Origin: a bacterium
GTDB taxonomy: Bacteria; Hydrothermota; Tepidihabitantia; Tepidihabitantales; Tepidihabitantaceae
Length of the DNA: 64,000 bases
Assembly: GCA_035505375.1 (NCBI GenBank)
Contig: DATJQV010000081.1
Span: forward strand, 255,736-319,735
Direction: 5' to 3'
The notes under the pieces were generated by a model. The model made no database searches. It saw nothing but the letters and a program-made list of their open reading frames with translations, and was not told the DNA's origin. Positions 1-7,838 of this stretch are shown one piece after another. The translations under genes were made by a program, and so were the position numbers. The stretch's first letter is position 1, and each line of letters begins with the position of its first letter.

Positions 1-1270
1 CGGTTTCCGCGAGCGGCGTCTTGCCGGTGGCGCCGGTCGCCACGAACTCAAGGCGCGGCGTCGTCTGGGTGTAGTAGCTGCCGGTCTTCGGGTTGAAGAA
101 GCCCATCTCAATCTCGGGAATCACAAACTTGCCGTCCGCGGTCGGAATCAGCGGGTAGTTGAAGATACGTTCGCCGGCAATCCGTCCGTCCTGTGTGCTC
201 GTGTTCTGCTTCGTCTCCGGACTCAGCACCTTGACGCCGGGAATGGCTGCGAGTTGCGGCTCGCCCACCAGCCCGATGTTGCCGGTGCCGGTAACCTTGA
301 CGGCCAGTGTGATGGGCTCGCCGCCGACCGAACTGTCACCGCTCAAAGAGGCGGCGACCTTGAAGTCACCTACCCCGCCGCTGAAACCCTGCGGCTTGCC
401 CGCCTCGGGTAGCGGCTTGACGTTTATCGTAATCGGGTCGGACGACGCCTCGAACGGCTCGGCCGACTGGAAGATGAACCCGCCGACGACTACCTGGCCG
501 CTGACCGTCATCTTGTCGACCTTCACCTCGCCGGACTGCGTGGGGAAAAGCGCGACCTGCTTCAGCGTCGCGGCGTTGTAGCGCTGACCGTTGTAGGTCG
601 CGGTACGCCAGTTGAGTTCCTTGGCGTCAAAGAGCGGCTCGGTCCAAGTGCCGGTGAAACCGGGCATCGCCTTGACACCGAGGTCACCGATCTGGGCCTG
701 CGTGTAGAGGACAAAGGTGACCGTCACCTGCTCGCCCTGATAGACCGTGGTCCGGTCAGTGGATGCCGTCAGGTGGACGCCGCCACGGCCCGAACTGCTG
801 GGTTCGGGGCTGCCGGGAAAACCGAAGGGCGATTGCTGTTGCTGCTGCTGGCCTGGGGGCGGGGCCTGACTCTCTTTTGTGACCGTTATTGAGATGGGCT
901 GCGTCTGGTAGGTCGTTCCTTTGAGGGAAAGTTTGAAAGGCGGGATGGTGAGGCTGCCGACCCGCTTCGGGGACAAAAAGTAGATGAAGCTGATGCTGTT
1001 CTGCTGGCTCATTCGTCCGTTCACGAACGAGATGTTGGTGGACTGGGACGACGTGCTGCCGAGTTGGTCGAAGTCATCAAGCGCAGGGACCTCCGGACGC
1101 GGTGCGCCGATGTTCGTGCCCTCAACCGTTACCGTAAGCTGGAACTGCTCGCCCAGGCCGACCGTGGTCCGGTCAGCTTCAGCGGAGAAGTTAAGTTCTG
1201 CGGCAACTGTCGCCGACAATAGGACCGATAGGACCAATAGGACGGATCCGACCGAGAACCAGCGACTCAC
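1..1270 (-). CDS. batD: BatD-like aerotolerance protein (3' end outside window)
   Basis: Last gene of the Bat operon, about 423 codons visible, running off the left edge. I read it from the reverse strand. It begins with GTG at 1270, whose GTGA overlaps the batC stop by 4 bp. An N-terminal signal peptide (core SVLLVLSVLLSATVAA) is followed by beta-rich repeats of BatD type, including segments such as VGLGEQFQLTVTVEG and VYQGEQVTVTFVLYTQ, and a short Q-rich linker near residue 145. BatD is a periplasmic, membrane-anchored partner of the von Willebrand proteins BatA/BatB, whose role is linked to oxidative stress and envelope integrity in Bacteroidetes and spirochaetes; the biochemical activity is unknown. 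The signal-peptide core is encoded by three copies of a 9-bp repeat (1217-1243). The C-terminal anchor is not in the window. Confidence 0.85.
   Translation of the reverse strand, partial: MSRWFSVGSVLLVLSVLLSATVAAELNFSAEADRTTVGLGEQFQLTVTVEGTNIGAPRPEVPALDDFDQLGSTSSQSTNISFVNGRMSQQNSISFIYFLSPKRVGSLTIPPFKLSLKGTTYQTQPISITVTKESQAPPPGQQQQQQSPFGFPGSPEPSSSGRGGVHLTASTDRTTVYQGEQVTVTFVLYTQAQIGDLGVKAMPGFTGTWTEPLFDAKELNWRTATYNGQRYNAATLKQVALFPTQSGEVKVDKMTVSGQVVVGGFIFQSAEPFEASSDPITINVKPLPEAGKPQGFSGGVGDFKVAASLSGDSSVGGEPITLAVKVTGTGNIGLVGEPQLAAIPGVKVLSPETKQNTSTQDGRIAGERIFNYPLIPTADGKFVIPEIEMGFFNPKTGSYYTQTTPRLEFVATGATGKTPLAET
1217..1243. repeat. 9-bp repeat encoding the BatD signal-peptide core
   Basis: Three 9-bp units (CAATAGGAC, CGATAGGAC, CAATAGGAC). 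In reverse they read GTCCTATTG, coding for V-L-L/S repeats. Confidence 0.9.
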
Positions 1271-1932
1271 CAATCCTGCTCCACCTGCTTCTTGCCGCCG
1301 GCCTGGTGCTGCTTCTTCTGCTGGTCCTTTTCCTTGTTCTCGACTGCCTGGACGATGCGTTCGGCCTGATTCCGGTCCATGCCTTGCTTCGGCTGCTGTT
1401 GTTGCTGGTTCTGCTGTTGTTGCTGTTGCTGTTGTTGGTTCTGCTGTTGCTGCTGATTCTGCTGCTTCTGTTGGGAGCTATCCGGCTTGTTCTGCTGTTC
1501 CTGCTTCTTCTTCAGGCAGAACTCGAGGTTCTGTTTTGCCTGCCTGTCGTTCGGGTTGATGGCAAGGGCGCCGGCGTACGCCTTGATTGCCGGGTCGAGC
1601 TGACCTGCTTTGAATGCCACGTTGCCGGTATTATACATCGCATTTGCCCGGCGTTCAGGTTTCTTGTCGATCATCACCAGCTCAAGCTCGCGTGCAGCAT
1701 CCTGATAACGGCCGAGCCGGAAGAGGGCGTTGCCCAGGTTGAAGTGAATGGCGGTCGCGTCCGGCACCAGCACCTCGGCCATCTGATAATGAGAAAGCGC
1801 CTCGTCGTATTTGCCGCGGTTGTACAGACCGTTTCCCTGCCGCATGAGGCCACCGACATCAGCCGCGTGCGCGGCAAGGACAAAGGACAAAGTACAAAGG
1901 ACTAAGAACCGAAGCCTATGCTGCTTCTTCAT
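1267..1932 (-). CDS. batC: BatC-like TPR protein with poly-Gln tail
   Basis: A 221-residue exported protein of BatC type. I place the start at the ATG at 1932 (MKKQHRLRF), which begins directly before the signal peptide, rather than seven codons upstream; it overlaps the batB stop by 17 bp. After the signal peptide come about three TPR motifs (roughly residues 23-125; for example AIHFNLGNALFRLGRYQDAA and NAMYNTGNVAFKAGQLDPAI). The last third is a long Gln-rich low-complexity tract ending in a charged tail. TPR proteins of Bat operons probably scaffold the BatA/B/D complex in the periplasm. The signal peptide is encoded by four 7-bp repeats (1875-1902), and the start codon lies inside another heptamer array (1930-1971). 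Confidence 0.82.
   Translation of the reverse strand: MKKQHRLRFLVLCTLSFVLAAHAADVGGLMRQGNGLYNRGKYDEALSHYQMAEVLVPDATAIHFNLGNALFRLGRYQDAARELELVMIDKKPERRANAMYNTGNVAFKAGQLDPAIKAYAGALAINPNDRQAKQNLEFCLKKKQEQQNKPDSSQQKQQNQQQQQNQQQQQQQQQNQQQQQPKQGMDRNQAERIVQAVENKEKDQQKKQHQAGGKKQVEQDW
1875..1902. repeat. Heptamer repeat encoding the BatC signal-peptide core
   Basis: Four 7-bp units (CAAGGAC, AAAGGAC, AAAGTAC, AAAGGAC); in reverse GTCCTTT. The translation is FLVLCTLSFVLA. Confidence 0.9.
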
Positions 1933-2998
1933 CTTGCATCTTGCCTTTTGCATCTTGCACCTTGCCCTTTGCGCGTAGCCATTTGACCTGCGCCCACGCT
2001 CCTCTACGGTTACTCAGCCCGAGCCCCGCGATGAAGAGGACGAACGCCACCATGAGGAACAACTGGTAACGCTCAACGTAGTCGGTGAACTGGCCGCCGC
2101 CGATATCTTTCTTACGCATCTGGTCGAGTTCGGCAAGGAGTCGGTCGCTCGAGAACCCTTCAACCCGCAGGAACCGGCCGCCGGTCGCCTGCGCCATCAC
2201 GATGAGCTCGCGCTCGTTCATCCGCGACATCACGACCTGCCCGTTCTTGTCCTTCTTGTACGCGGTGAGATTGCCCTGCGCATCGTAGTCGGGAATCGGC
2301 GAGCCCTCGGCGGTGGCGAAGGCAACGGGGAATATCCGCACATGCTGCTCGGCCGCCCTTTGGATTGCCTGTGCCGTGTTCTTGCCAAGGTCCTCGCCGT
2401 CGGTCACCAGCACCAGCGCCTTGTAGTTATTCTCTTTCGGGTTCAGGAGCGAGAGCGAAGCGTCGATCGCCTTGCCGAAATCGGTACCGGGCACGGGCAT
2501 CATGTCCGGGCCGATGATGTCGAGGAAGAGCTTGGCCGCATCCGCGTCCGTAGTCAGCGGGCACATGACGTAGGCGTCCCCGGCGAATCCGACCACGCCG
2601 ATGGCGTTGCCGGTCAGGCCATCGATAAAGGATTCGAGTTCGGTCTTAGCCCGGACCAGCCGTGAAGGCTTCACGTCCTGGGCCAGCATGGACTGCGAAC
2701 CGTCCAGAGCAATCACGACGTCAATGCCCATGCCCTGGTACATCTGCAGCTTCTCTCCCCACTTGGGTCGGGCCGCGGCCAGCAACAGGAACGCAAGCGC
2801 GGCGAGCAGGAGCAACTGTTTGAGCGTGGCCAGGCCCGGGGACAGGGACGGCGTCAGCCGGTCGACCAGTTCTGCGTCAATCGCCCGCGACAGGACCCGC
2901 CGCCGGTTCACCCCGCGGAAGATGAGCAATGAAATCCCCAGCGGGACCGCGAGCAGGAACCAGAGGTAGATGGGCTCGCCCCACTTAATCACAGGCAC
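1916..2998 (-). CDS. batB: BatB-like von Willebrand A membrane protein
   Basis: A 360-residue protein with an N-terminal membrane segment (about residues 8-27), a second at 61-76, a vWFA domain starting near residue 90 with the MIDAS motif DGSQSM at 99-104, and a C-terminal membrane helix near residue 315. This is the standard BatA/BatB plan, with the metal-binding vWFA domain between anchors. It sits downstream of a second vWFA gene and upstream of the TPR gene, the order known for bat operons. The last 18 or so residues (AKGKVQDAKGKMQDEEAA) are not part of the family domain; they are a translation of a 7-bp tandem repeat. A or B assignment rests on order only. Confidence 0.88.
   Translation of the reverse strand: MPVIKWGEPIYLWFLLAVPLGISLLIFRGVNRRRVLSRAIDAELVDRLTPSLSPGLATLKQLLLLAALAFLLLAAARPKWGEKLQMYQGMGIDVVIALDGSQSMLAQDVKPSRLVRAKTELESFIDGLTGNAIGVVGFAGDAYVMCPLTTDADAAKLFLDIIGPDMMPVPGTDFGKAIDASLSLLNPKENNYKALVLVTDGEDLGKNTAQAIQRAAEQHVRIFPVAFATAEGSPIPDYDAQGNLTAYKKDKNGQVVMSRMNERELIVMAQATGGRFLRVEGFSSDRLLAELDQMRKKDIGGGQFTDYVERYQLFLMVAFVLFIAGLGLSNRRGAWAQVKWLRAKGKVQDAKGKMQDEEAA
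1930..1971. repeat. Heptamer array at the batB/batC junction
   Basis: Six 7-bp units (CATCTTG, CATCTTG, CCTTTTG, CATCTTG, CACCTTG, CCCTTTG). It codes for the BatB tail, and its first three bases are the batC start codon on the reverse strand. Confidence 0.9.
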
Positions 2999-3010
2999 CC
3001 CCGGATAATG

Positions 3011-3092
3011 CAGAAGTCAGAATGCAGAAACCAGAAGTCAGAAAGTCCGGAGCCCGAATTCTGCATTCTGGTCTCTGACTTCTGAATTCTGA
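3011..3092. repeat. Inverted heptamer arrays between batA and batB
   Basis: Left arm: five CAGAAGT-type units (3011-3045). Right arm: five units reading AATTCTG, CATTCTG, GTCTCTG, ACTTCTG, AATTCTG (3058-3092). The arms are mostly complementary around a 12-bp spacer, so the transcript could form a long imperfect hairpin. Confidence 0.85.
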
Positions 3093-3107
3093 TTTCTCCG
3101 GTTCCGC

Positions 3108-4085
3108 TCATGGCAGCCTCCGGAATACGGTCATCGCCAGCGCGGCTCCTGCACCAAGGGCAAGGACGGAGAGCAGCAGCCAGAGGCCCGCGAGTTCATT
3201 GTACACGGTGTACTGCTTGACCTTGAATGTGGTCGGCTCCATCCGGTCGATCGCGTCGTATATCTGCCCGAGCGCCTGGGCATCCGAGGCAAGGAAGCTC
3301 TTGCCTCCGGTCATGTCAGCTATCTGCTGTAGGGTCTGAGTATCAAGGTCAATCTGCACCTGCACGTAGCGGCGGCCAAACATCGGGTCATTCACCGGGT
3401 ATGGCACGAGCCCCTTGCTGCCGACGCCGATGGTGTAGACCTTGATACCAAAACTGGCCGCGGTTTGGGCCGCGGTAATCGGGTCGATGTCGCCCGTGTT
3501 GTTGACGCCGTCGGTCAGCAGGATAATCACGCGGTCCTTGGCCTTCGAGTCCTTGAGCCGCGCCACGGCGCTGGCAAGCCCGAGACCGATGGCTGTGCCG
3601 TCTTCGAGCATCCCGAAGTCAACGCGGTCAATAAGGTTCTCGACTATCTGGTGGTCGTTGGTCAACGGGCACTGGGTCAGGCTGGTCGCGGAGAAGATGA
3701 CAAGGCCGATGCGGTCGCCATTGCGCTTCTCGATGAACTCCTTCGCGCGCTGCTTGGCCACGGCCAGACGATTCTGGGGCGAAAAGTCCTCGGCCTGCAT
3801 CGAGCCCGAGATGTCGAGGCAAAGCATGATATCGATGCCACGCGTTTCGACCTCCTGGAACTGGCGGCCACGCTGCGGCCGAGCCAGAGCGATTGTCATA
3901 GTTACCAGCGCAAGCGAGTAGAACGTGTGGACGATGATTCGCCCGTAACTGCCGCGCGGCGTTGAGCTGCGCAGGAATCCGATGTCGCTGAACACCACTG
4001 CGGCGCGGCGCTTGATCAGTTGCCACCAAACGTAGGCCGGCACCAGCAGCAGGAGCAGGAAGAACCAGGGATGGGCGAATCTCAT
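3108..4085 (-). CDS. batA: BatA-like von Willebrand A membrane protein
   Basis: A 325-residue paralogue of the neighbouring vWFA protein. It has an N-terminal membrane helix (residues 5-22), a second near 55-69, the MIDAS motif DISGSM at 91-96, the usual later vWFA segment VIILLTDGVNNTGD, and a C-terminal helix near 298-318. It overlaps the end of the preceding gene by 4 bp. Between this gene and batB lies a gap of about 110 bp filled by an inverted pair of heptamer arrays, unlike the overlapping junctions elsewhere in the operon. The predicted role is an envelope protein-interaction module that works with the MoxR ATPase and the DUF58 protein. Confidence 0.9.
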   Translation of the reverse strand: MRFAHPWFFLLLLLVPAYVWWQLIKRRAAVVFSDIGFLRSSTPRGSYGRIIVHTFYSLALVTMTIALARPQRGRQFQEVETRGIDIMLCLDISGSMQAEDFSPQNRLAVAKQRAKEFIEKRNGDRIGLVIFSATSLTQCPLTNDHQIVENLIDRVDFGMLEDGTAIGLGLASAVARLKDSKAKDRVIILLTDGVNNTGDIDPITAAQTAASFGIKVYTIGVGSKGLVPYPVNDPMFGRRYVQVQIDLDTQTLQQIADMTGGKSFLASDAQALGQIYDAIDRMEPTTFKVKQYTVYNELAGLWLLLSVLALGAGAALAMTVFRRLP

Positions 4086-5176
4086 GGCTTGACGTTCTGA
4101 CTGGTCTGACCCGTCGGACTTGTCTGACTGGGCTCGGGCTTCGGAGTGGTGACTTTGACCAGCTCGCGCGCCGTGGCGATGACCTCCGCTGCCTCCGTGG
4201 CGGGCGGCACGAACTTGGCGTACTTCACCATGTCCGCTCGCTGGAAGAAGTCGCCGAAGCCCTCGCGCTCCGGTGTTTTCGCTGCCTTCATCGCCCGCAG
4301 AATCTCGGTGGTCGTCTGGTCGAGGGCCGGGAATCCGAACCGGCGGGTCAGGTAGCGCTTCAACACTTCCGAAACCGTATAGTAGTAGCGCTTGAAGTGA
4401 CCTGACGCAAGCCAGTCGTCGGCCGGCACCTTGTCGAGCGCGGCCAGCGCCTCAACCCAAGGGTCGGGTAGCGGCGTGCCGTACAGCTTTATCCGGCGGT
4501 AGCGCTGGTAAAGACGCCAACCCACGTAGCCCAGACCGGCCGCCGCTAGTATCCCCAGGATAATCCATATCGGCAGGAAGTTCGGGAACTGCACCTGCGG
4601 CTTCAGGTCGTTGATGTCCTTCATGTCCTTGGGCATCACGCTTGCGACCTTGACCGGTATCGAATCCGAGGCAGCGGCGACGACTTCGCCCTCTGCCGGG
4701 TAAGGCACGATGAACGGCGGCATCTTGGGCTCGCCGGTCGCGAACGCCGCCATCGTCAGCGTGTGGACATCGACAATCGTGTCGCCCACGTACCGGGTGA
4801 TGCTCTTCCGGTCGAGAATCATGAACGGGTCCAGGTTCGAGCTGAACGGCTCGCCGACCTTGGTGTTGCGGTAGTGCCGGACTGTCAGCTCCAGCTTGAA
4901 CCGGTCCCCGACGGTCAGGTCCCGCTTGGGTCGGGGCAGAAGCTTCGCGCTCACTGACACCGGCCCGCCGGCAACAATGCGGTATGTAGGCGTGGTATCG
5001 CGAGCAACGGTATCACGGACGGTCGTGTCCCGCGCCGCAGCAGAGTCAGGCGCAGGCTGCGCCAGGGTCGGTCCGGGAATCAACCACAAAGACACCAAGA
5101 CACTAATAGTCCAGAATCCGACTCGGACTTTGTGCCTTTGTGTCTTAGTGGTGAGATTCCGTGCCGGTCTGTGCAT
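4082..5176 (-). CDS. Exported, membrane-anchored protein of the Bat operon
   Basis: A 364-residue protein of unknown activity. The open frame extends further upstream, but that part overlaps the DUF58 gene and is low-complexity basic, whereas the ATG at 5176 has a strong ribosome site (AGGAGAGG) and precedes a signal peptide (about residues 20-40). A beta-rich extracytoplasmic domain follows (45-195), then one membrane helix (201-221) and a helical cytoplasmic region. The layout resembles the C-terminal half of BatD or DUF4381 proteins found in many Bat operons, but I see no diagnostic motif. Both ends are repeat-derived: the signal peptide lies on an inverted repeat (5084-5151) and the last residues (SQTSPTGQTSQ) on a 9-bp repeat (4094-4129). 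Confidence 0.7.
   Translation of the reverse strand: MHRPARNLTTKTQRHKVRVGFWTISVLVSLWLIPGPTLAQPAPDSAAARDTTVRDTVARDTTPTYRIVAGGPVSVSAKLLPRPKRDLTVGDRFKLELTVRHYRNTKVGEPFSSNLDPFMILDRKSITRYVGDTIVDVHTLTMAAFATGEPKMPPFIVPYPAEGEVVAAASDSIPVKVASVMPKDMKDINDLKPQVQFPNFLPIWIILGILAAAGLGYVGWRLYQRYRRIKLYGTPLPDPWVEALAALDKVPADDWLASGHFKRYYYTVSEVLKRYLTRRFGFPALDQTTTEILRAMKAAKTPEREGFGDFFQRADMVKYAKFVPPATEAAEVIATARELVKVTTPKPEPSQTSPTGQTSQNVKP
4094..4129. repeat. 9-bp repeat at the C-terminus of the 364-residue protein
   Basis: Four 9-bp units (GTTCTGACT, GGTCTGACC, CGTCGGACT, TGTCTGACT), coding for the SQTSPTGQTSQ tail. Confidence 0.85.
5084..5151. repeat. Inverted repeat encoding a signal peptide
   Basis: Left arm CCACAAAGACACCAAGACAC and on (5084-5112) is partly complementary to 5125-5151 (GGACTTTGTGCCTTTGTGTC and on). 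In reverse, the left arm reads through SVLVSLWL, the core of the signal peptide. Confidence 0.85.
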
Positions 5177-5186
5177 TCGACCTCTC

Positions 5187-6131
5187 CTACCTGTATCTCC
5201 GCGCCCGCTTCTGGAAGAACTGGTGCAGCTTCTTGGTGAAGTCCTCGGCAGTCGAGACCGGAATGTGGTCGATGCCGAGCTGCCGGAACAGCTTCTCCGC
5301 CGCCTCCTGCCGCGAAGCCTGAGCTGCGGCAAAGCGCTTCCGGAGTACGGGGTCGGATGTATCCACAGTGGCGAGCTCGCCCGTCTCGGCATCCTCCATC
5401 TCAACGAGCCCCAGTTTGGGCAACTCCTTCTCAGCCGGATCGCTGACTGAGACCACGACGAGGTCGTGTTTGCGGGCGACGATGCCGAGCGGCTGCCGGA
5501 TTGTCTCGGGTCGATATGATTCTCCCATCAGGTCGGAGATCAGAAAGACAATCGACCGGCGCTTGAGTACGTGCATCAGGAATTCGAGAGCCTGTTTGGC
5601 GTCCGTGCCGCAGCGTTCCGGCTCAAAGTAGAGGATGTCACGAATCAAACGGAGAACGTGAACCCGGCCCTTCTTGGGCGGCACGTACTTCTCGATATGG
5701 TCGGTGAAGAAAACCAGCCCGACCTTGTCGTTGTTGCGGATGGCGGAGAAAGCAAGCGTGGCCGCCACCTGCGCGGCCTGCTCCAGCTTGAACAGCCGCT
5801 TCGTCCCGAACCGGTCCGAGCCCGATGCATCCACGAGCAGGATGACAACCAGCTCGCGTTCCTCGGCATACTTCTTTACGTAGGGCCGGCCGAATCGCGC
5901 CGTCACCTTCCAGTCTATCGTCCGCACGTCATCTCCGGGCAGGTACTCGCGCACGTCGAGGAACTCGATGCCCCGGCCCTTGAAGGATGACTTGTAGTCG
6001 CCGGAGAAGAGAGTATTGACCAGCCGCCGCGTACGTATCTCTATCTGGCGAATATGCGAGCGACCAGCAGTATCCGGCCGCTTCACGTTACGGCCGGTCT
6101 GCTTTGTTGGTTTTCCTGGGCCGGGCCTCAC
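5187..6131 (-). CDS. DUF58 family protein
   Basis: A 314-residue soluble protein of the DUF58 family, the normal partner of MoxR ATPases. The diagnostic DUF58 stretch is visible (YLPGDDVRTIDWKVTARFG, about residues 64-82), followed by a vWFA-like fold opening with LLVDASGSDRFG. It starts with GTG at 6131, overlapping the moxR stop in a GTGA, so the two are translationally coupled. The N-terminal 20 residues are basic and probably disordered. Known family members are implicated in chaperone-like assembly together with MoxR and Bat proteins; no enzymatic activity has been assigned. Confidence 0.88.
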   Translation of the reverse strand: MRPGPGKPTKQTGRNVKRPDTAGRSHIRQIEIRTRRLVNTLFSGDYKSSFKGRGIEFLDVREYLPGDDVRTIDWKVTARFGRPYVKKYAEERELVVILLVDASGSDRFGTKRLFKLEQAAQVAATLAFSAIRNNDKVGLVFFTDHIEKYVPPKKGRVHVLRLIRDILYFEPERCGTDAKQALEFLMHVLKRRSIVFLISDLMGESYRPETIRQPLGIVARKHDLVVVSVSDPAEKELPKLGLVEMEDAETGELATVDTSDPVLRKRFAAAQASRQEAAEKLFRQLGIDHIPVSTAEDFTKKLHQFFQKRARRYR

Positions 6132-7126
6132 GGCACTTCGACGCCTTCGAGCACCCGCTTCACGACGTCGTCGGTCGTCAGTTCCTCGGCCTCGGCCTCG
6201 TAGCTCAGAATCAGGCGGTGCCGGAGGACATCCGGCGCCAGTTCCTTGATGTCCTCGGGAATCACGAACCCGCGCCGGCGCAGGAACGCCATTGCCCGGG
6301 CGGCGGTCAGCAGGTAGATTGAAGCCCGGGGCGAAGCACCATACCGAAGCAGCGGCGCGAGGTCGGCGAGGTTGTAATCCTTCGGCTGCCGGGTCGCGAA
6401 GACGATGCTCAGTATGTAGTCCTTCAGCTTCTCATCCACGTATATCCGCGTGCAGAGCGACCGGGCGCGGATGATGGCGGCCGGCTCGACAACGGGCGAT
6501 GCCGTCGGCTCTACGCCGGTTGTCATCCGGTCAACGATCTGCTTCTCTTCTTCCTTGCTCGGGTAGCCGACGCGCAGCTTCAGCAGGAACCGATCCGTTT
6601 GTGCCTCAGGGAGCGGATAAGTGCCTTCCTGCTCGATCGGGTTCTGGGTAGCCAGCACGAGGAACGGATCCTCAATCTTGAACGTGTCTTCACCGATCGT
6701 GACCTGACGTTCCTGCATCGCCTCCAGCAAAGCGCTCTGCACCTTGGGCGGGGCGCGGTTGATTTCGTCTGCCAGCACGAGGTTGGCGAACACCGGACCC
6801 TTGCGCGAGGTGAACTCGCCGGTGCGCTGGTTGTATATCTGGGTGCCGGTGATATCGGCAGGAAGCAAGTCGGGTGTGAATTGTATCCGGTGGAACGTGG
6901 TGGCAATCGCTCGGGCCAGCGTCTTTACCGCGTAGGTCTTCGCCAGTCCCGGCACGCCCTCGATGAGCACGTGACCATTCGCCAGCAGCCCAACCAAGAG
7001 CCGGTCGACCAGATACTTCTGGCCGACAATCACTTTGCCGACCTCGTTCGTGATTGCCTGGACGAAGAGGCTCTCGCGCTCAATCTCTTCGTGCACTCGC
7101 TTGATGTCGTCTTTCAATTCTTCCAT
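6128..7126 (-). CDS. moxR: MoxR-type AAA+ ATPase
   Basis: A 332-residue AAA+ ATPase and first gene of the Bat operon. The Walker A motif GVPGLAKT is at residues 57-64, Walker B LADEIN at 118-123, sensor I in the segment VLATQNPIEQEGTYPLPEAQ, and the family hallmark for target remodelling AMQERQVTIG lies between them. MoxR proteins act as ATP-driven chaperones for vWFA-containing partners, here the DUF58, BatA and BatB proteins encoded immediately downstream. The upstream 180 bp carry a weak ribosome site (AAAGGAACC) and no convincing promoter that I can point to. Confidence 0.93.
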   Translation of the reverse strand: MEELKDDIKRVHEEIERESLFVQAITNEVGKVIVGQKYLVDRLLVGLLANGHVLIEGVPGLAKTYAVKTLARAIATTFHRIQFTPDLLPADITGTQIYNQRTGEFTSRKGPVFANLVLADEINRAPPKVQSALLEAMQERQVTIGEDTFKIEDPFLVLATQNPIEQEGTYPLPEAQTDRFLLKLRVGYPSKEEEKQIVDRMTTGVEPTASPVVEPAAIIRARSLCTRIYVDEKLKDYILSIVFATRQPKDYNLADLAPLLRYGASPRASIYLLTAARAMAFLRRRGFVIPEDIKELAPDVLRHRLILSYEAEAEELTTDDVVKRVLEGVEVP

Positions 7127-7307
7127 AGACTCAGGTTCCTTTCGGGTTGCGCATTAACATAGACTTCGCACCCGCTCTTGGGGTTGCAGGTAGTCGTGCG
7201 GTGCCGGGCATCCATAAATCACTAGACACCACAACCGGCAGAGCACCTCGCCGACCGGACAACGCTCCAGGCAACAGCGCTCTCGGCGACCTCGCTAGCG
7301 ACGTCGG

Positions 7308-7838
7308 TCAGCGGTTGAGCGTCCGGAGCGGCATCAGGTCTTGCTCGTGGTTCTTCACTATCTCCTTGTTTGCAGCCGGCACGCTGGCGCACACCGCCTT
7401 TATGTTCAGCATGTCCGGATAGGCCTTCTTGGCGCCCGCGCTTGTGTCCTTCTTCACTTGGTCAAGAAAACCCGGGGGCCATGCGTCAACCGCCGAAGCG
7501 GTATGTGCGGCCATTATCTTGTACAGAATCAGTCGCACCGACTTCCAGTCCGAGCCAACCTTCTTCAACGACTCATCCATGCCCGCCACGTTCATGCCCT
7601 CGACCAAGGGAGCGAGCAAACCGACTGCGCCCTCGTTCCCCTTGGCGGGCGGCTTCCAAGCCGCCGCCTTCGCGGCGGCGCTGAACGTCGGCAGAATCTT
7701 GATAAACTGGGCCATTTCGGCCTCAGTCAAGTTACCGTATGCCTCAGCCGGCCACTTCGCGGACGAAGTCGTCGCCTTGCGAGCACAGCCGAAGAGCGTA
7801 AGGACCGCGGCTAACGTAAGTAGTGTTGCTTCTCGCAT
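7308..7838 (-). CDS. Predicted lipoprotein, tandem paralogue 1
   Basis: A 176-residue protein I cannot assign to a family. It starts with a lipoprotein signal ending in LTLFGC, so the mature protein begins at Cys18. The body is helical, with a segment EAEMAQFIKILPTFSAAAKA that closely matches EDELAQFIKALPAFSGALKA-type residues in the neighbouring 180-residue protein; both share the core pattern FxExMNVxGxxxSL. The two genes are tandem duplicates, including their promoters and 3' flanks. A promoter of TTGACA-N16-TATCCT type lies at 7865-7892 in reverse, and the ribosome site GGAGTAAC precedes the start. The function is unknown; the envelope location is inferred from the lipobox. Confidence 0.72.
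   Translation of the reverse strand: MREATLLTLAAVLTLFGCARKATTSSAKWPAEAYGNLTEAEMAQFIKILPTFSAAAKAAAWKPPAKGNEGAVGLLAPLVEGMNVAGMDESLKKVGSDWKSVRLILYKIMAAHTASAVDAWPPGFLDQVKKDTSAGAKKAYPDMLNIKAVCASVPAANKEIVKNHEQDLMPLRTLNR

Noticed and set aside
5177..5404. 76-codon N-terminal extension of the 364-residue Bat protein
   Set aside because: It overlaps the DUF58 gene in another frame, is basic low-complexity sequence, and a strong ribosome site sits before the internal ATG at 5176.
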